Assembly: GCF_900109655.1 (NCBI RefSeq)
Contig: NZ_FOAT01000006.1
Coordinates: forward strand, 149,803-213,802
DNA: 64,000 nucleotides
Direction: 5' to 3'
Origin: Hominimerdicola alba
GTDB lineage: Bacteria > Bacillota > Clostridia > Oscillospirales > Ruminococcaceae
Position numbers and translations under genes: made by a program. The stretch's first letter is position 1. Every line of letters starts with the position of its first letter. The notes beneath the pieces were generated by a model. It made no database searches and was not told the DNA's origin. It saw only the letters and a list, made by a program, of their open reading frames with translations. Shown here piece after piece: positions 1-9,004 of this stretch.

Positions 1-412
1 AGGAAGAGCCGAGAGTTCTCAGCTGTTCAACGATACGTCCGCCGAACTTTTCTTTCCATGCCCATGCTCTCTCCATGAACTTGTCTCTGCCCAGGTCTGC
101 CTTGGTAAGACCCTCCTGACGCATAGCCTCAACTATCTTAGCTTCGGTAGCGATAGCTGCGTGGTCGGTGCCGGGTATCCACAGAGCGGCATAGCCCTGC
201 ATTCTCTTGAAACGTGTGAGGATATCCTGCATGGTATTGTCAACAGCGTGACCCATGTGCAGCTGACCTGTTACGTTCGGGGGCGGCATAGCTATGGAAT
301 AGGGCTTTTTCTTGGGGTCGGCAACGCCGCGGAAGCAGCCTGCCTCTTCCCATGCCTTATATGTACGGCTCTCAACTTCGCGAGGGTCGTAGGTCTTTGA
401 TAATTCTTTCAT
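1..412 (-). CDS. valS: Valyl-tRNA synthetase, N-terminal part (cut by window edge)
   Basis: Charges tRNA-Val with valine in the cytoplasm. Only the first 137 codons are inside the window. The protein begins [14 protein letters not shown], followed by [14 protein letters not shown], the HIGH-type signature of class I synthetases in the exact form typical of ValRS, and then IPGTDHAA. The ATG at 412 is preceded by AAAGGAT at good spacing. It lies 67 bp downstream of ileS on the same strand with no terminator seen between them, so the two are probably co-transcribed. The rest of the gene lies to the left of the window. Confidence 0.95.
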   Translation of the reverse strand, partial: MKELSKTYDPREVESRTYKAWEEAGCFRGVADPKKKPYSIAMPPPNVTGQLHMGHAVDNTMQDILTRFKRMQGYAALWIPGTDHAAIATEAKIVEAMRQEGLTKADLGRDKFMERAWAWKEKFGGRIVEQLRTLGSS

Positions 413-479
413 TTTGACTTATCCTTTCAAACGCACTCCCCGCCTCCGCTCGGCGGAAACGGGGTGCGAAGCCTTAGTA

Positions 480-3400
480 TTATTTTTTGAGTGATACAGT
501 GACCTTTCTGCCGTCCTCGTACTCAACCTCGTAAGAGGTATCGCCCTCGGCAAAATCGCTGTTATCGGAAAGTGTCTCGCCGCAGATATAATCAACCCAT
601 GATGCGGGAACATCGCCTGTGAGCTTCATGGAGATCCTGTCGGTGATAGCACAGCCCAGCTTACGGCGTGCGTCCTGAATGCTTCTTACGATATCTCTTG
701 CGAAACCTTCATCGCGGAGCTCATCGGTGATGGTAAGGTCGAGGGAAACAACGATGCCCTTATCGGAAGCAACGTGCTGACCTGCCTTAGCCTGATATGT
801 CACGAGTATTACTTCAGCGTCGAATTCCTCGTCTGTACCGTTGATATTCAGCACTGCCTTTTCGCCAAGCTTGAACTTGCCGCTCTTGACAGCCTTGATG
901 ATATCGGGTATCCTGTCGGGATATCTGTTTCTGATCTCGTTGAAGTTAGGAGCGTACTTGATCTCTGCAACGCTCTCGGCGCTTTCCAGTATCTTCACGC
1001 ACTTAACGTTGAGCTCTTCTGCGATGATATCCTTGAAGCTTTCAACAACGCTGTTGCCCTCGCTGTCGCTGAGTGCTACGCACAGCTCACTGAGGGGCTG
1101 ACGGTTCTTTACGTTGTTCTTGCTTCTGATAGATCTTGCGAGGTAGATGACACTTCTAACCAGCTTAACTTCGTCAAGCAGCTTGTCATCACGGAAGCTC
1201 TCGGGTATCTCAGCCCAGTTCTCAAGATGTACGGAGTATCCGCCTGTCAGTGTCTTATACAGCTTTTCTGCGATGATAGGAGCAGCAGGTGCGAAGAGCT
1301 TGCACATATTAACAAGTACATAGTACAGTGTTTCGTAAGCGTTCTTCTTGTCAGCACTGAGGCCCTTCTCCCAGAAACGTCTTCTGGAACGTCTGATGAA
1401 CCAGTTGGTCAGACCGTCTACCAGTTCAATAAGGTTCTCGACATACTTGTTAACGAAGTATGCGTCCATATTCTTTGATATAGCATCGGAAGCCTCCCAC
1501 AGCTTAGCCAGCATCCAGCGATCCAGCTGGTTGTCGGAAGTCGGAGGTGTCAGGCTCTCGGGCTTGAAATCATCTATGTTTGCATAGGAGATGTAGAAGT
1601 TGCAGGCATTCCACAGGGGGAAGATTATCTGCTGCAGTGCGTCGGAGATGCCGTTGTCATCAAACTGCAGATCGCCTATCAGCATAGCGTTTGTCTGATA
1701 GAGGTACAGTCTGAATGCATCGGTACCGAACTTCTTCATCAGTTCCATGGGGTCGGTATAGTTTCTGGAGGACTTGGAAAGTTTCTTGCCGTCCTTAGCC
1801 AGGATAGTACCGTGTACTACGCAGTTGGAGAAGCAGGGCTTATCGAACAGAGCCACACTGAGTACGTGCAGGTAGTAGAACCAGCATCTGATCTGACCTG
1901 TATACTCAACTATGAAGTCAGATGGGAAGTGGCTGTCGAACCATTCCTTGTTCTCAAATGGATAGTGCTTCTGTGCGAAAGGAACAGAGCCGCTCTCGAA
2001 CCAGCAGTCGAGAACTTCGGGTACTCTGACCATAGTGCCGTCGCAGTCGGGGCAATCGCACTTGAACTTGATCTTATCCATATACTGTCTGTGCAGGTTT
2101 GTGAGTCTTACGCCGCTCTTCTCTTCGATCTCATCGATAGAACCGAGAACGACTCTCTTGCCGCACTTATCGCACTCCCAGATCGGGATAGGAGTAGACC
2201 AGTATCTGTTTCTGGAGATATTCCAGTCACGTGCATTTTCAAGCCACTTGCCGAATCTGCCGTGCTTTACTGTTTCGGGTACCCAGTTGATATTCTCGTT
2301 CTGAGCTATCAGCTTGTCCTTGATCTTTGTAACATCGAAGTACCAGGCATCCATAGCCTTGTATATCAGAGGTCTCTTACATCTCCAGCAGTGAGGATAG
2401 TTATGCTCGATGGTACCGTCAGCAACAGCCTTGCCCTGCTCGTACAGGAAGCGGATAACTGTGGGGTTCATCTCGATAACGTTCTTTTCGCCGTCCTTCT
2501 CGTAGAAGTCGGTTACTTCCTCGGTGAATCTGCCCTTTGCGTCAACAGGGTTCACCAGCGGGATGCCGTTGTTCTTGCAGGTCCAGTAGTCGTCCTCACC
2601 GAAAGCAGGAGCGGTATGTACTATACCCACACCTTCGTCAGCGCCTACATAGTCAGCGGTAACAACTCTGAATGCCTTATCTTTAAGATCAGCAAAGTAA
2701 GGGAACAGAGGCTCGTAAGTTCTGCCTACCAGTTCCTCGCCCTTTGCGGTCTTTACTATCTTGGGTTCCTTGCCGAAGATCTTGTCATATCTTGGAAGAA
2801 CTGCGGAACAAGCGATGAATATCTCGTCGCCTACATCGCAGAAAGCATATTCAAGATCCTTGCCTACTGCCAGACACAGGTTGGAGGGCAGTGTCCAGGG
2901 AGTAGTTGTCCATGCCAGGAAGAATACGGGCTTGCCGTCGATAACTTCCTCGGTCTTGAACTTTGTGATTATCCATCTGTCCTGACGGGGTCTTGTGGAG
3001 TCGGACTCTCTTGTATCGGAGATAGAAAGAGAGGTCTCGCAGTGTGTGCAGTAGGGGGTAACTCTGTAATCACGGTAGATGAGTCCCTTGTCGTAGCACT
3101 GCTTGAACGCCCACATAACGCTCTCCATGAAAGTGGGGTTCATGGTCTTGTATGCGCCGTCATAATCTACCCAGCGCGCCATCTGCTCAACGTATTCCTT
3201 CCATGCTTCGTTATTGCCGCTTACCAGCTCAAAGCACTTGTCGTTGAACTTGTCTATACCCAAAGTATTCTCGATGTAGTTCTTGTCATCGATACCGAGA
3301 TCCTTCTCGACCTGGTTCTCGATAGGCAGACCATGGCAGTCCCAGCCCCATACTCTGGGGACCTTGTAGCCCTTCATTGTCCAGTAACGGGCTATCATGT

Positions 3401-3593
3401 CCTTGATGAACGATACCAGTATAGTACCGTGGTGAGGCTTTCCGGTAGGGAACGGAGGTCCGTCATAGAAAACGACCTCGGGAGCTTCCTTGTTGACCGA
3501 TTTTTCAAATACGCTTTCGTCTTTCCAGAATTTCAGGACATCTTCCTGAATTTCGGGAATGTTGGGCTTTCCTGCCAGTTCTTCGTACTTCAA
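480..3593 (-). CDS. ileS: Isoleucyl-tRNA synthetase
   Basis: Charges tRNA-Ile with isoleucine. About 1037 residues, the size of the longer, eukaryote-like IleRS clade. Visible signatures are the HIGH-type motif KPHHGTI near residue 50, the KLSKS loop (DGKKLSKSSRNY) a little past the middle, Cys pairs (CDKCGK, CDCPDCDG) and a long anticodon-binding C-terminus. The start is uncertain. An in-frame ATG at 3689 falls inside the -35 box of a consensus promoter (3661-3689), so translation must begin downstream of it. TTG at 3593 (MKYEELAGKPN) has AGGTG 10 nt upstream. GTG at 3602 is the alternative but sits too close to that site. First gene of an ileS-valS unit. Confidence 0.95.
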   Translation of the reverse strand: MKYEELAGKPNIPEIQEDVLKFWKDESVFEKSVNKEAPEVVFYDGPPFPTGKPHHGTILVSFIKDMIARYWTMKGYKVPRVWGWDCHGLPIENQVEKDLGIDDKNYIENTLGIDKFNDKCFELVSGNNEAWKEYVEQMARWVDYDGAYKTMNPTFMESVMWAFKQCYDKGLIYRDYRVTPYCTHCETSLSISDTRESDSTRPRQDRWIITKFKTEEVIDGKPVFFLAWTTTPWTLPSNLCLAVGKDLEYAFCDVGDEIFIACSAVLPRYDKIFGKEPKIVKTAKGEELVGRTYEPLFPYFADLKDKAFRVVTADYVGADEGVGIVHTAPAFGEDDYWTCKNNGIPLVNPVDAKGRFTEEVTDFYEKDGEKNVIEMNPTVIRFLYEQGKAVADGTIEHNYPHCWRCKRPLIYKAMDAWYFDVTKIKDKLIAQNENINWVPETVKHGRFGKWLENARDWNISRNRYWSTPIPIWECDKCGKRVVLGSIDEIEEKSGVRLTNLHRQYMDKIKFKCDCPDCDGTMVRVPEVLDCWFESGSVPFAQKHYPFENKEWFDSHFPSDFIVEYTGQIRCWFYYLHVLSVALFDKPCFSNCVVHGTILAKDGKKLSKSSRNYTDPMELMKKFGTDAFRLYLYQTNAMLIGDLQFDDNGISDALQQIIFPLWNACNFYISYANIDDFKPESLTPPTSDNQLDRWMLAKLWEASDAISKNMDAYFVNKYVENLIELVDGLTNWFIRRSRRRFWEKGLSADKKNAYETLYYVLVNMCKLFAPAAPIIAEKLYKTLTGGYSVHLENWAEIPESFRDDKLLDEVKLVRSVIYLARSIRSKNNVKNRQPLSELCVALSDSEGNSVVESFKDIIAEELNVKCVKILESAESVAEIKYAPNFNEIRNRYPDRIPDIIKAVKSGKFKLGEKAVLNINGTDEEFDAEVILVTYQAKAGQHVASDKGIVVSLDLTITDELRDEGFARDIVRSIQDARRKLGCAITDRISMKLTGDVPASWVDYICGETLSDNSDFAEGDTSYEVEYEDGRKVTVSLKK

Positions 3594-3660
3594 ATTATTC
3601 ACACACCTTTTCTTGGCGGGAGCTGTTCTATTTAACCCGCGCCTAAAATATACAAAATCA

Positions 3661-3689
3661 ATTATACCACTGTGTATTGCATATGTCAA
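3661..3689 (-). promoter_or_regulatory. Promoter of ileS-valS
   Basis: Read on the minus strand: TTGACA (3689-3684), a 17-nt spacer, TATAAT (3666-3661), a perfect vegetative consensus. The predicted transcript start near 3654 leaves a leader of only about 60 nt, too short for a T-box. Confidence 0.9.
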
Positions 3690-3893
3690 GCATATTTTAT
3701 TAACAATTCAGGCAGTCACGTGCTTTTTTCTGAGGGGGGATCAGAGGCTTGTTTTGCTCCTATAGTTCGCTTTGTATTATTGCTCTGCACCTTAGCTTGT
3801 CTGTGGCCATGGTTTATTCACGCATGACGTTATTTTTCGCCATGAAAAAACTGACGTTCTGCATAGTAAGACGCTGATAGGTGTTGTTATATA
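3690..3893. other. Divergent intergenic region, no gene seen
   Basis: AT-rich spacer between the divergent ileS and 4032 transcription units. Apart from the two promoters at its edges, no open frame with a ribosome site, no strong hairpin and no repeat-family member was seen. Confidence 0.6.
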
Positions 3894-3922
3894 TTGACAA
3901 AACGAAATTTATACATTATAAT
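3894..3922 (+). promoter_or_regulatory. Promoter of the 4032-6323 gene group
   Basis: TTGACA (3894-3899), 17-nt spacer, TATAAT (3917-3922). It is followed by a leader of about 100 nt before the ATG at 4032. Confidence 0.88.
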
Positions 3923-4031
3923 ATAGCTATACTTTTTTTACAATTTTAATAACTTGAATAACAGCGTAATAATCTCGGCAGATAAGATAGTTACGCAGAT
4001 CAAAGATATAGAGCTTTTCACGGAGAAAACA

Positions 4032-4511
4032 ATGAGATCAAAGAAAAAAACGATAGTTATCGCGGTAGTTTTGATAATACTTGTGCTGGCGGTCGTCGGG
4101 GTGCTGACTATGCCCCGCTTTTACAGGGGTGACAGGATAAAATTGAAGATACGGGTCGAGGGTGTTGAAGCCAATGCCCTTGAAATAAGTATGGATAACC
4201 GTGTTCACGGTAAAGAAGATCTTACCGTAAAGGCTAACGGTGATACTGTGGAAGTATCGGCAAAAGCAAAGGAGTACGGCGAATATTTCTTGAAGATAGA
4301 TGGCGCAGATAAGCCTTTAGAGGTTCGCGTTATGAAGTTCGACTGGCACGAGAGGGTGGATGCGGATATCGACTTCACGATATCCGAAAACGGCGTAAGC
4401 TATTCAGCCGAATCTTCCGTGACCGTGGGCGAACTGCCTTTCAGGGAGCATAACAGCACTTCGGGCAGCGCCGAGATAAAAGACGGATATTATTCGGTAT
4501 ATATAGCATGA
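4032..4511 (+). CDS. Small membrane-anchored protein of unknown function
   Basis: 159 residues, not recognised. A basic N-terminus (MRSKKKT) leads into one hydrophobic segment at about residues 8-26, so it is probably an N-terminally anchored protein with its body outside the cell. The rest is predicted beta-rich, with alternating charged and hydrophobic residues (KLKIRVEGV, DLTVKANGDTVEV) suggesting a small beta-sandwich. The ATG at 4032 has GGAG 7 nt upstream. An in-frame TTG at 3954 lies only about 30 nt after the -10 box and has no ribosome site. It heads a group of four tightly spaced genes driven by the promoter at 3894-3922. Confidence 0.75.
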   Translation: MRSKKKTIVIAVVLIILVLAVVGVLTMPRFYRGDRIKLKIRVEGVEANALEISMDNRVHGKEDLTVKANGDTVEVSAKAKEYGEYFLKIDGADKPLEVRVMKFDWHERVDADIDFTISENGVSYSAESSVTVGELPFREHNSTSGSAEIKDGYYSVYIA

Positions 4512-4542
4512 TATATGACCCACAGCGTAGAGGAGGATCATC

Positions 4543-5295
4543 ATGGTTGAAGAAGAAATATATATGAAGATGGTAAAAAAACACCGCAAAAAAATTGCGG
4601 CGATCAAGGATTATGACGAGCTTTTTCAGACCCTCAGTACTGAAAATGCGGGCAGTATCACACTTACATCGGGGCGGATAGTTGCTTGTCCCCTTGAAAG
4701 CATAGGTGACGAAAGCAGGCATATAGAGTATTATTACAGAGCCCCTGCGGGTACACATCCCGTGGAACTGGCAAAGTCTTCCACAGGCAGGAACGCGGCT
4801 GTGAGGATAGTATTTTCCGAAGCCCCCGCTGTGCGTTACGAACTTGCACTCATCGGCACGGCTGAGGAACTTGACTGCATAAGCGATCTTGAAGCAGGTC
4901 GTATTCCCTTTTACGAATCCTGCACCGCATCGCCCATAATCGTTGCCGATCAGGGTCTTATGCCCGATCTGCTTGAGCATCTCAGCGAAAACTACGGCGG
5001 TAATGATTATTACGAAAAAGAGGGCAAAAAGCTTATGCTGGAAAACAGCACCTGCTCCGAAGAGCCTCTTTGCAGCGGTCTTATCGATTTTTATCTTGAA
5101 GCCGATGACGCGCATTTCCCAATATTTTTCAACGGCGAGGGCGGCGGACATCACCCGATATACTGGGGCTTTGACAAGGACGAAAACATCTGCTGTATGA
5201 TATTCGACTTCGATCTTAAAGAGCTTCGCACCGCTGAAGAAAAGCCCGCAAAGACAGGCAATTTCTTTAAGAAACTGCGCCGCGGGGACAGATAA
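4543..5295 (+). CDS. DUF4241-like protein
   Basis: 250 residues, cytoplasmic, no signal or membrane segment. The C-terminal part shows GEGGGHHPIYWGFD followed by a hydrophobic strand (CCMIFDFDL), and the middle shows VRYELALIG. This pattern (a Gly-rich turn, YWG, then a strand ending in DF) is what I know from DUF4241 proteins, whose biochemical function is not established. The ATG at 4543 has AGGAGG about 7 nt upstream. The next gene starts one base after its stop codon, so translation of the pair is probably coupled. Assignment to DUF4241 is by motif only. Confidence 0.7.
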   Translation: MVEEEIYMKMVKKHRKKIAAIKDYDELFQTLSTENAGSITLTSGRIVACPLESIGDESRHIEYYYRAPAGTHPVELAKSSTGRNAAVRIVFSEAPAVRYELALIGTAEELDCISDLEAGRIPFYESCTASPIIVADQGLMPDLLEHLSENYGGNDYYEKEGKKLMLENSTCSEEPLCSGLIDFYLEADDAHFPIFFNGEGGGHHPIYWGFDKDENICCMIFDFDLKELRTAEEKPAKTGNFFKKLRRGDR

Positions 5296-5296
5296 A

Positions 5297-5767
5297 ATGG
5301 CGATACACACTTTCAGAGAACTTCTCGAAAAAAGCGAGGGCGCAGAATACGTCATACACGTACAGTCCGAGGAGGAGCTTGAAGAGCTTGTAACAGCCCT
5401 GGAAGCTCTTGAATATGAATTCTGCCTGCCGTTTCTGGGAACGATACGCGAAAAGGCTGCGGAGTTTTCGTCAGAGGACGGCGCTGACGGCTGCTGGCGC
5501 ATAAGCCGCGAAAGAGGTGTGGCTTATAATCCGTCGGTGGAGCACTGGCGATTTTTCTCAAACAACATCGTTGAGATGCGTGACGGCAGCATAGCCTATA
5601 ATGACGGCGATTACGATGACCGTGCAGCGGCAGTCGAAAAGGAAAAGCTTCGCTATGCTTTTTTTGAGGACGAAGACAAGGACAACGCCAGAAAGCTTTT
5701 CGGCTTTGAAAATGCCGCTGATGCGGATATCCAAAAGTGGCTGGATGAAAAGTTCCCCGAAAAATGA
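5297..5767 (+). CDS. Acidic protein of unknown function
   Basis: 156 residues, strongly acidic (runs such as SEEELEEL and FEDEDKD), no membrane segment, not recognised. It follows the DUF4241-like gene with a one-base gap and is followed 13 bases later by the next gene, so it belongs to the same transcript. The N-terminus is predicted helical, and the C-terminus ends in a helix with the pattern ADIQKWLDEKF. Small acidic proteins clustered with DUF4241 could be partners or immunity-type proteins, but nothing in the sequence proves that. Confidence 0.75.
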   Translation: MAIHTFRELLEKSEGAEYVIHVQSEEELEELVTALEALEYEFCLPFLGTIREKAAEFSSEDGADGCWRISRERGVAYNPSVEHWRFFSNNIVEMRDGSIAYNDGDYDDRAAAVEKEKLRYAFFEDEDKDNARKLFGFENAADADIQKWLDEKFPEK

Positions 5768-5780
5768 GGATATAAGCTAT

Positions 5781-6323
5781 ATGAGATTTACCATACTCCC
5801 ACCTGAGGGCATAGATGCCGACGGCAGGCGCATAAACATCGGCGCATCGGCGGAAGATATAACTGCTGTTCTTGGTCAGCCTGCTGATATCCTAAACGAT
5901 GACAGCGGGCTGACAAGGTATTATTATTTCGATAACGAACTGCGTTTCGACCTTGACAGCAACGGCAGGCTATCGTTTGTTGAATTCATAGGCGGCACAG
6001 AGGGCAAACTAAAGCCCGAGATATACGGCATTAACGCTTTTGAAGCGGGTGCCGATGAACTTCTTTCGCTACTCACTGAAAATGACATCGGAGCCATCAC
6101 CGAAGATGGCGGATACAGCTATTATTTCCCGAATATCCGCATAGGCATGACCCGCCATGCGACCCCCGAAGCCATCGCAGAGATGAAAGCCGAGTATCAA
6201 GCTGATGGAGAAGAAGTATCCCCCGAGATACTCGCCTTTGAGCAAAAAAGAGCCGCTCACTGGGCGATGATTGGCATAGGACAGAGTGAGTATTACAGAA
6301 AAAAGCAACGGCATTATCGATGA
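5781..6323 (+). CDS. Protein of unknown function, possibly in a DUF4241 gene group
   Basis: 180 residues, soluble, not recognised. The start chosen is ATG 5781 (MRFTILPPEGIDADG), immediately after the previous gene. The frame is open further upstream but overlaps that gene and has no ribosome site there; GAGGA about 10 nt upstream of 5781 is the best candidate. The sequence has an NIGASAEDITAVLGQP segment reminiscent of small repeat or anti-parallel beta proteins, then RYYYFDNELRFDLDSNGRLSFVEFIGG. It ends just before glgP without an evident terminator, so read-through into glgP is possible. Confidence 0.7.
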   Translation: MRFTILPPEGIDADGRRINIGASAEDITAVLGQPADILNDDSGLTRYYYFDNELRFDLDSNGRLSFVEFIGGTEGKLKPEIYGINAFEAGADELLSLLTENDIGAITEDGGYSYYFPNIRIGMTRHATPEAIAEMKAEYQADGEEVSPEILAFEQKRAAHWAMIGIGQSEYYRKKQRHYR

Positions 6324-6381
6324 TGCACCGACTGAATATATAATATGAAACGAAAATAATTACCGAAAGGGGTAGATAGAA

Positions 6382-8745
6382 ATGAACACAAATGATTTCA
6401 GGAGCGCTCTGGAAAGCGAACTTTCCCGCAGCTTCGGCACAACGGCTGAAAATGCCGCAGTATGGCAGCTGCACGACAGCATTTCCCGCGTGGTCATGGA
6501 GAATATCTCCGCACAGTGGAAACAGAGCACCGAACAGCATATGTCAGGCAGACGTGCTATGTACCTGTCAATGGAATTCCTGATGGGCAGAGCTGTGTAT
6601 AACAACCTGCTGTGTCTGGGGCTGACAGAAGTAGTTGACGAAGCGCTGAAAGCCCACGGCAGAAGCCTTGCCGAGCTTGAAGATATCGAAGATGCGGCGC
6701 TGGGCAACGGCGGTCTTGGCAGACTTGCAGCTTGTTTCCTCGATTCTGCTGCCGCTCATGACATACCTCTGGACGGCTACGGCATACGTTACAAGTACGG
6801 ACTTTTCAAGCAGTCTATCGTAGACGGTTTTCAGCATGAGGAAGCCGATAACTGGACAAAGTACGGCGACCCCTGGTCTGTAAGGCGCGAGGAAGATGCC
6901 GTTGAGATAACCTACGGCGACCAGAAGGTGCTGGCTGTGCCTTACGATATGCCCATCATCGGCTACGGCACCAAGAATATCGGTAATCTCCGCCTGTGGC
7001 AGGCAGAGAGCGCTGACGATTTCGATTTTGCCGCATTCGACAGCGGTGATTATGACGGCGCTGTAAAATTCCAGAACGATGCTGAGAATATCTCCAAGGT
7101 ACTCTACCCCAACGATAATACCGACAAGGGCAAGGTGCTTCGCCTGAAGCAGGAGTACTTCTTCTCGGCGGCTTCCGTTACCGATGCCCTGCGCAGGCAC
7201 AAGGCGCGTTTCGGCACATTCGATAACCTTGCGGACTATGTGACTATACAGCTGAACGATACTCACCCCGTTATAGCCATTCCCGAGCTTATCCGCCAGC
7301 TTATAGCCGAGGGCTATACCTTTGACAAGGCTTTCGACATCGCCCACAAGGTATTCAACTATACAAACCACACCATCATGGCAGAAGCCCTTGAAAAGTG
7401 GGACAGCAAGACTGTGGAAAAAGTTCTGCCCGATGTTTATGCTGTTATCCTCCAGATAAACGAGCGATTCTATGCCGATATGTACGCCCGCGGAATGGAC
7501 AAGGCTCAGATACGCGAGATGGCACCTGTTGGTGACGGCAAGGTCAAGATGGCGTTCATGGCAATATTTGTAAGCTCCTACGTCAACGGCGTTGCGGCTA
7601 TCCATACGGAGATACTGAAAAACGATGCCCTCAAAGAGTGGTACGAGATATACCCCGAGCGTTTCCAAAACAAGACCAACGGCATAACTCAGCGCCGCTG
7701 GCTGGCACTCTGCAACCCCGAGCTTTCCTCGCTGATAACCAAACTGCTTGGCAGTGCCGACTGGGTGAAAGACCTTGACCAGCTGAAAAAGCTGGAAAAA
7801 TTCGCTGATGACGAGAATGTGCTGAAAGAGTTCATGGCAGTCAAGGAAGCTAAAAAACATCAGCTGGCAGAATTTGTAAAAGCCCATGACAGCAAGGATA
7901 TCGACCCGAACTGGATATTCGATATACAGATAAAGCGCCTCCACGAGTACAAAAGGCAGTTCCTCAACGCGCTGAGCATACTCTATATCTACTTCGGCAT
8001 CAAGGACGGCAGTATAAAGGATTTCACTCCTACTGTGTTCATCTTCGGTGCGAAGTCTGCCCCCGGATACCGCAGGGCTAAGGCGATAATCAAGCTGATA
8101 AACGAGATAGGCGATTTCGTCAACGCCGACCCCGAGACCGCCGACAAGCTGAAAGTTGTATTTGTGCAGAACTACAATGTTTCCTACGCTGAAAAACTGG
8201 TCTGCGCGGCTGATGTTTCCGAGCAGATATCCACAGCAGGCACAGAAGCCAGCGGCACGGGCAACATGAAGCTGATGCTCAACGGCGCTGTAACTCTGGG
8301 AACCTACGACGGTGCAAATGTGGAGATAGTTGAAGAAGCGGGCGAGGAAAACAACTACATCTTCGGTGCAAGGGTAGAGGAACTTGCAGAGATAATGCCC
8401 GAGTACGATCCCCGCGAGATACTCTTCAAGGACGAAAAGATCAAGCGTGTTCTTGATAAGCTGATAGACGGCACATTCACCGACGGCGGCGTGCCTTCCG
8501 ATCAGGAGGGTTCATTCCGTGAGCTTTACAAAGCCCTCACAGACGGCGCAAGCTGGCACGTTCCCGATCATTACTATGTTCTGGGCGACCTTACAAGCTA
8601 CGTTGAAACAAAGCTGCGCCTTAATGCAGATTACAAGGACAGCCTTGCCTTTGCGAAAAAGTGCTGGCTGAACATCTGCAACGCAGGCAAATTCAGCTCC
8701 GACAGAACTATAAAGGATTACGCTGAGGAGATATGGAAGATATAA
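6382..8745 (+). CDS. glgP: Glycogen/maltodextrin phosphorylase
   Basis: Releases glucose 1-phosphate from the non-reducing ends of alpha-1,4-glucans with pyridoxal phosphate as cofactor. 787 residues, full length for the GT35 family. Key signatures: MYLSMEFLMGRA near residue 60, ALGNGGLGRLAACFLDS near 110, QLNDTHPVIAIPEL, KRLHEYKRQ, and GTGNMKLMLNG carrying the cofactor lysine (about K630). The ATG has AAAGGGG at good spacing. A strong terminator follows at 8790-8830. It probably mobilises stored glycogen or imported glucans, consistent with glucokinase and other sugar genes in the window. Confidence 0.97.
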   Translation: MNTNDFRSALESELSRSFGTTAENAAVWQLHDSISRVVMENISAQWKQSTEQHMSGRRAMYLSMEFLMGRAVYNNLLCLGLTEVVDEALKAHGRSLAELEDIEDAALGNGGLGRLAACFLDSAAAHDIPLDGYGIRYKYGLFKQSIVDGFQHEEADNWTKYGDPWSVRREEDAVEITYGDQKVLAVPYDMPIIGYGTKNIGNLRLWQAESADDFDFAAFDSGDYDGAVKFQNDAENISKVLYPNDNTDKGKVLRLKQEYFFSAASVTDALRRHKARFGTFDNLADYVTIQLNDTHPVIAIPELIRQLIAEGYTFDKAFDIAHKVFNYTNHTIMAEALEKWDSKTVEKVLPDVYAVILQINERFYADMYARGMDKAQIREMAPVGDGKVKMAFMAIFVSSYVNGVAAIHTEILKNDALKEWYEIYPERFQNKTNGITQRRWLALCNPELSSLITKLLGSADWVKDLDQLKKLEKFADDENVLKEFMAVKEAKKHQLAEFVKAHDSKDIDPNWIFDIQIKRLHEYKRQFLNALSILYIYFGIKDGSIKDFTPTVFIFGAKSAPGYRRAKAIIKLINEIGDFVNADPETADKLKVVFVQNYNVSYAEKLVCAADVSEQISTAGTEASGTGNMKLMLNGAVTLGTYDGANVEIVEEAGEENNYIFGARVEELAEIMPEYDPREILFKDEKIKRVLDKLIDGTFTDGGVPSDQEGSFRELYKALTDGASWHVPDHYYVLGDLTSYVETKLRLNADYKDSLAFAKKCWLNICNAGKFSSDRTIKDYAEEIWKI

Positions 8746-8789
8746 GATATACCGAAGCTCCGAAATCCCCTTGAATACTGCAAAAACAC

Positions 8790-8830
8790 AGCGCAGGATA
8801 CCCGCAACGAGCAGGTATTCTGCGCTTTTT
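8790..8830 (+). terminator. Intrinsic terminator of glgP
   Basis: A 13-bp stem (AGCGCAGGATACC with GGTATTCTGCGCT, one G-U pair) and an 11-nt loop, followed by TTTTT. Confidence 0.9.
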
Positions 8831-9004
8831 ATGACGTATGTAAATTTTATGTAAAATTGTTCAAAAATATTACTGAAAACGATTACTGTAATCGTATACT
8901 TTGAAAAAAACGCCCGTTTTTGTACGAGATAGACAAAACACCGGAGATTTTATATTGCATAATGCCGATTGAATATTGTCTTTGATTATGATAACATATA
9001 GCGT

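Noticed and set aside
1812..3635. A 607-codon open frame on the plus strand inside ileS
   Set aside because: It is the antisense of a clear, full-length ileS and has no ribosome site or recognisable motif.
3594..3654. T-box or other riboswitch in the ileS leader
   Set aside because: The predicted leader is only about 60 nt and lacks the conserved T-box sequence.
6568..7944. A 458-codon open frame on the minus strand inside glgP
   Set aside because: Antisense shadow of an intact glycogen phosphorylase gene.
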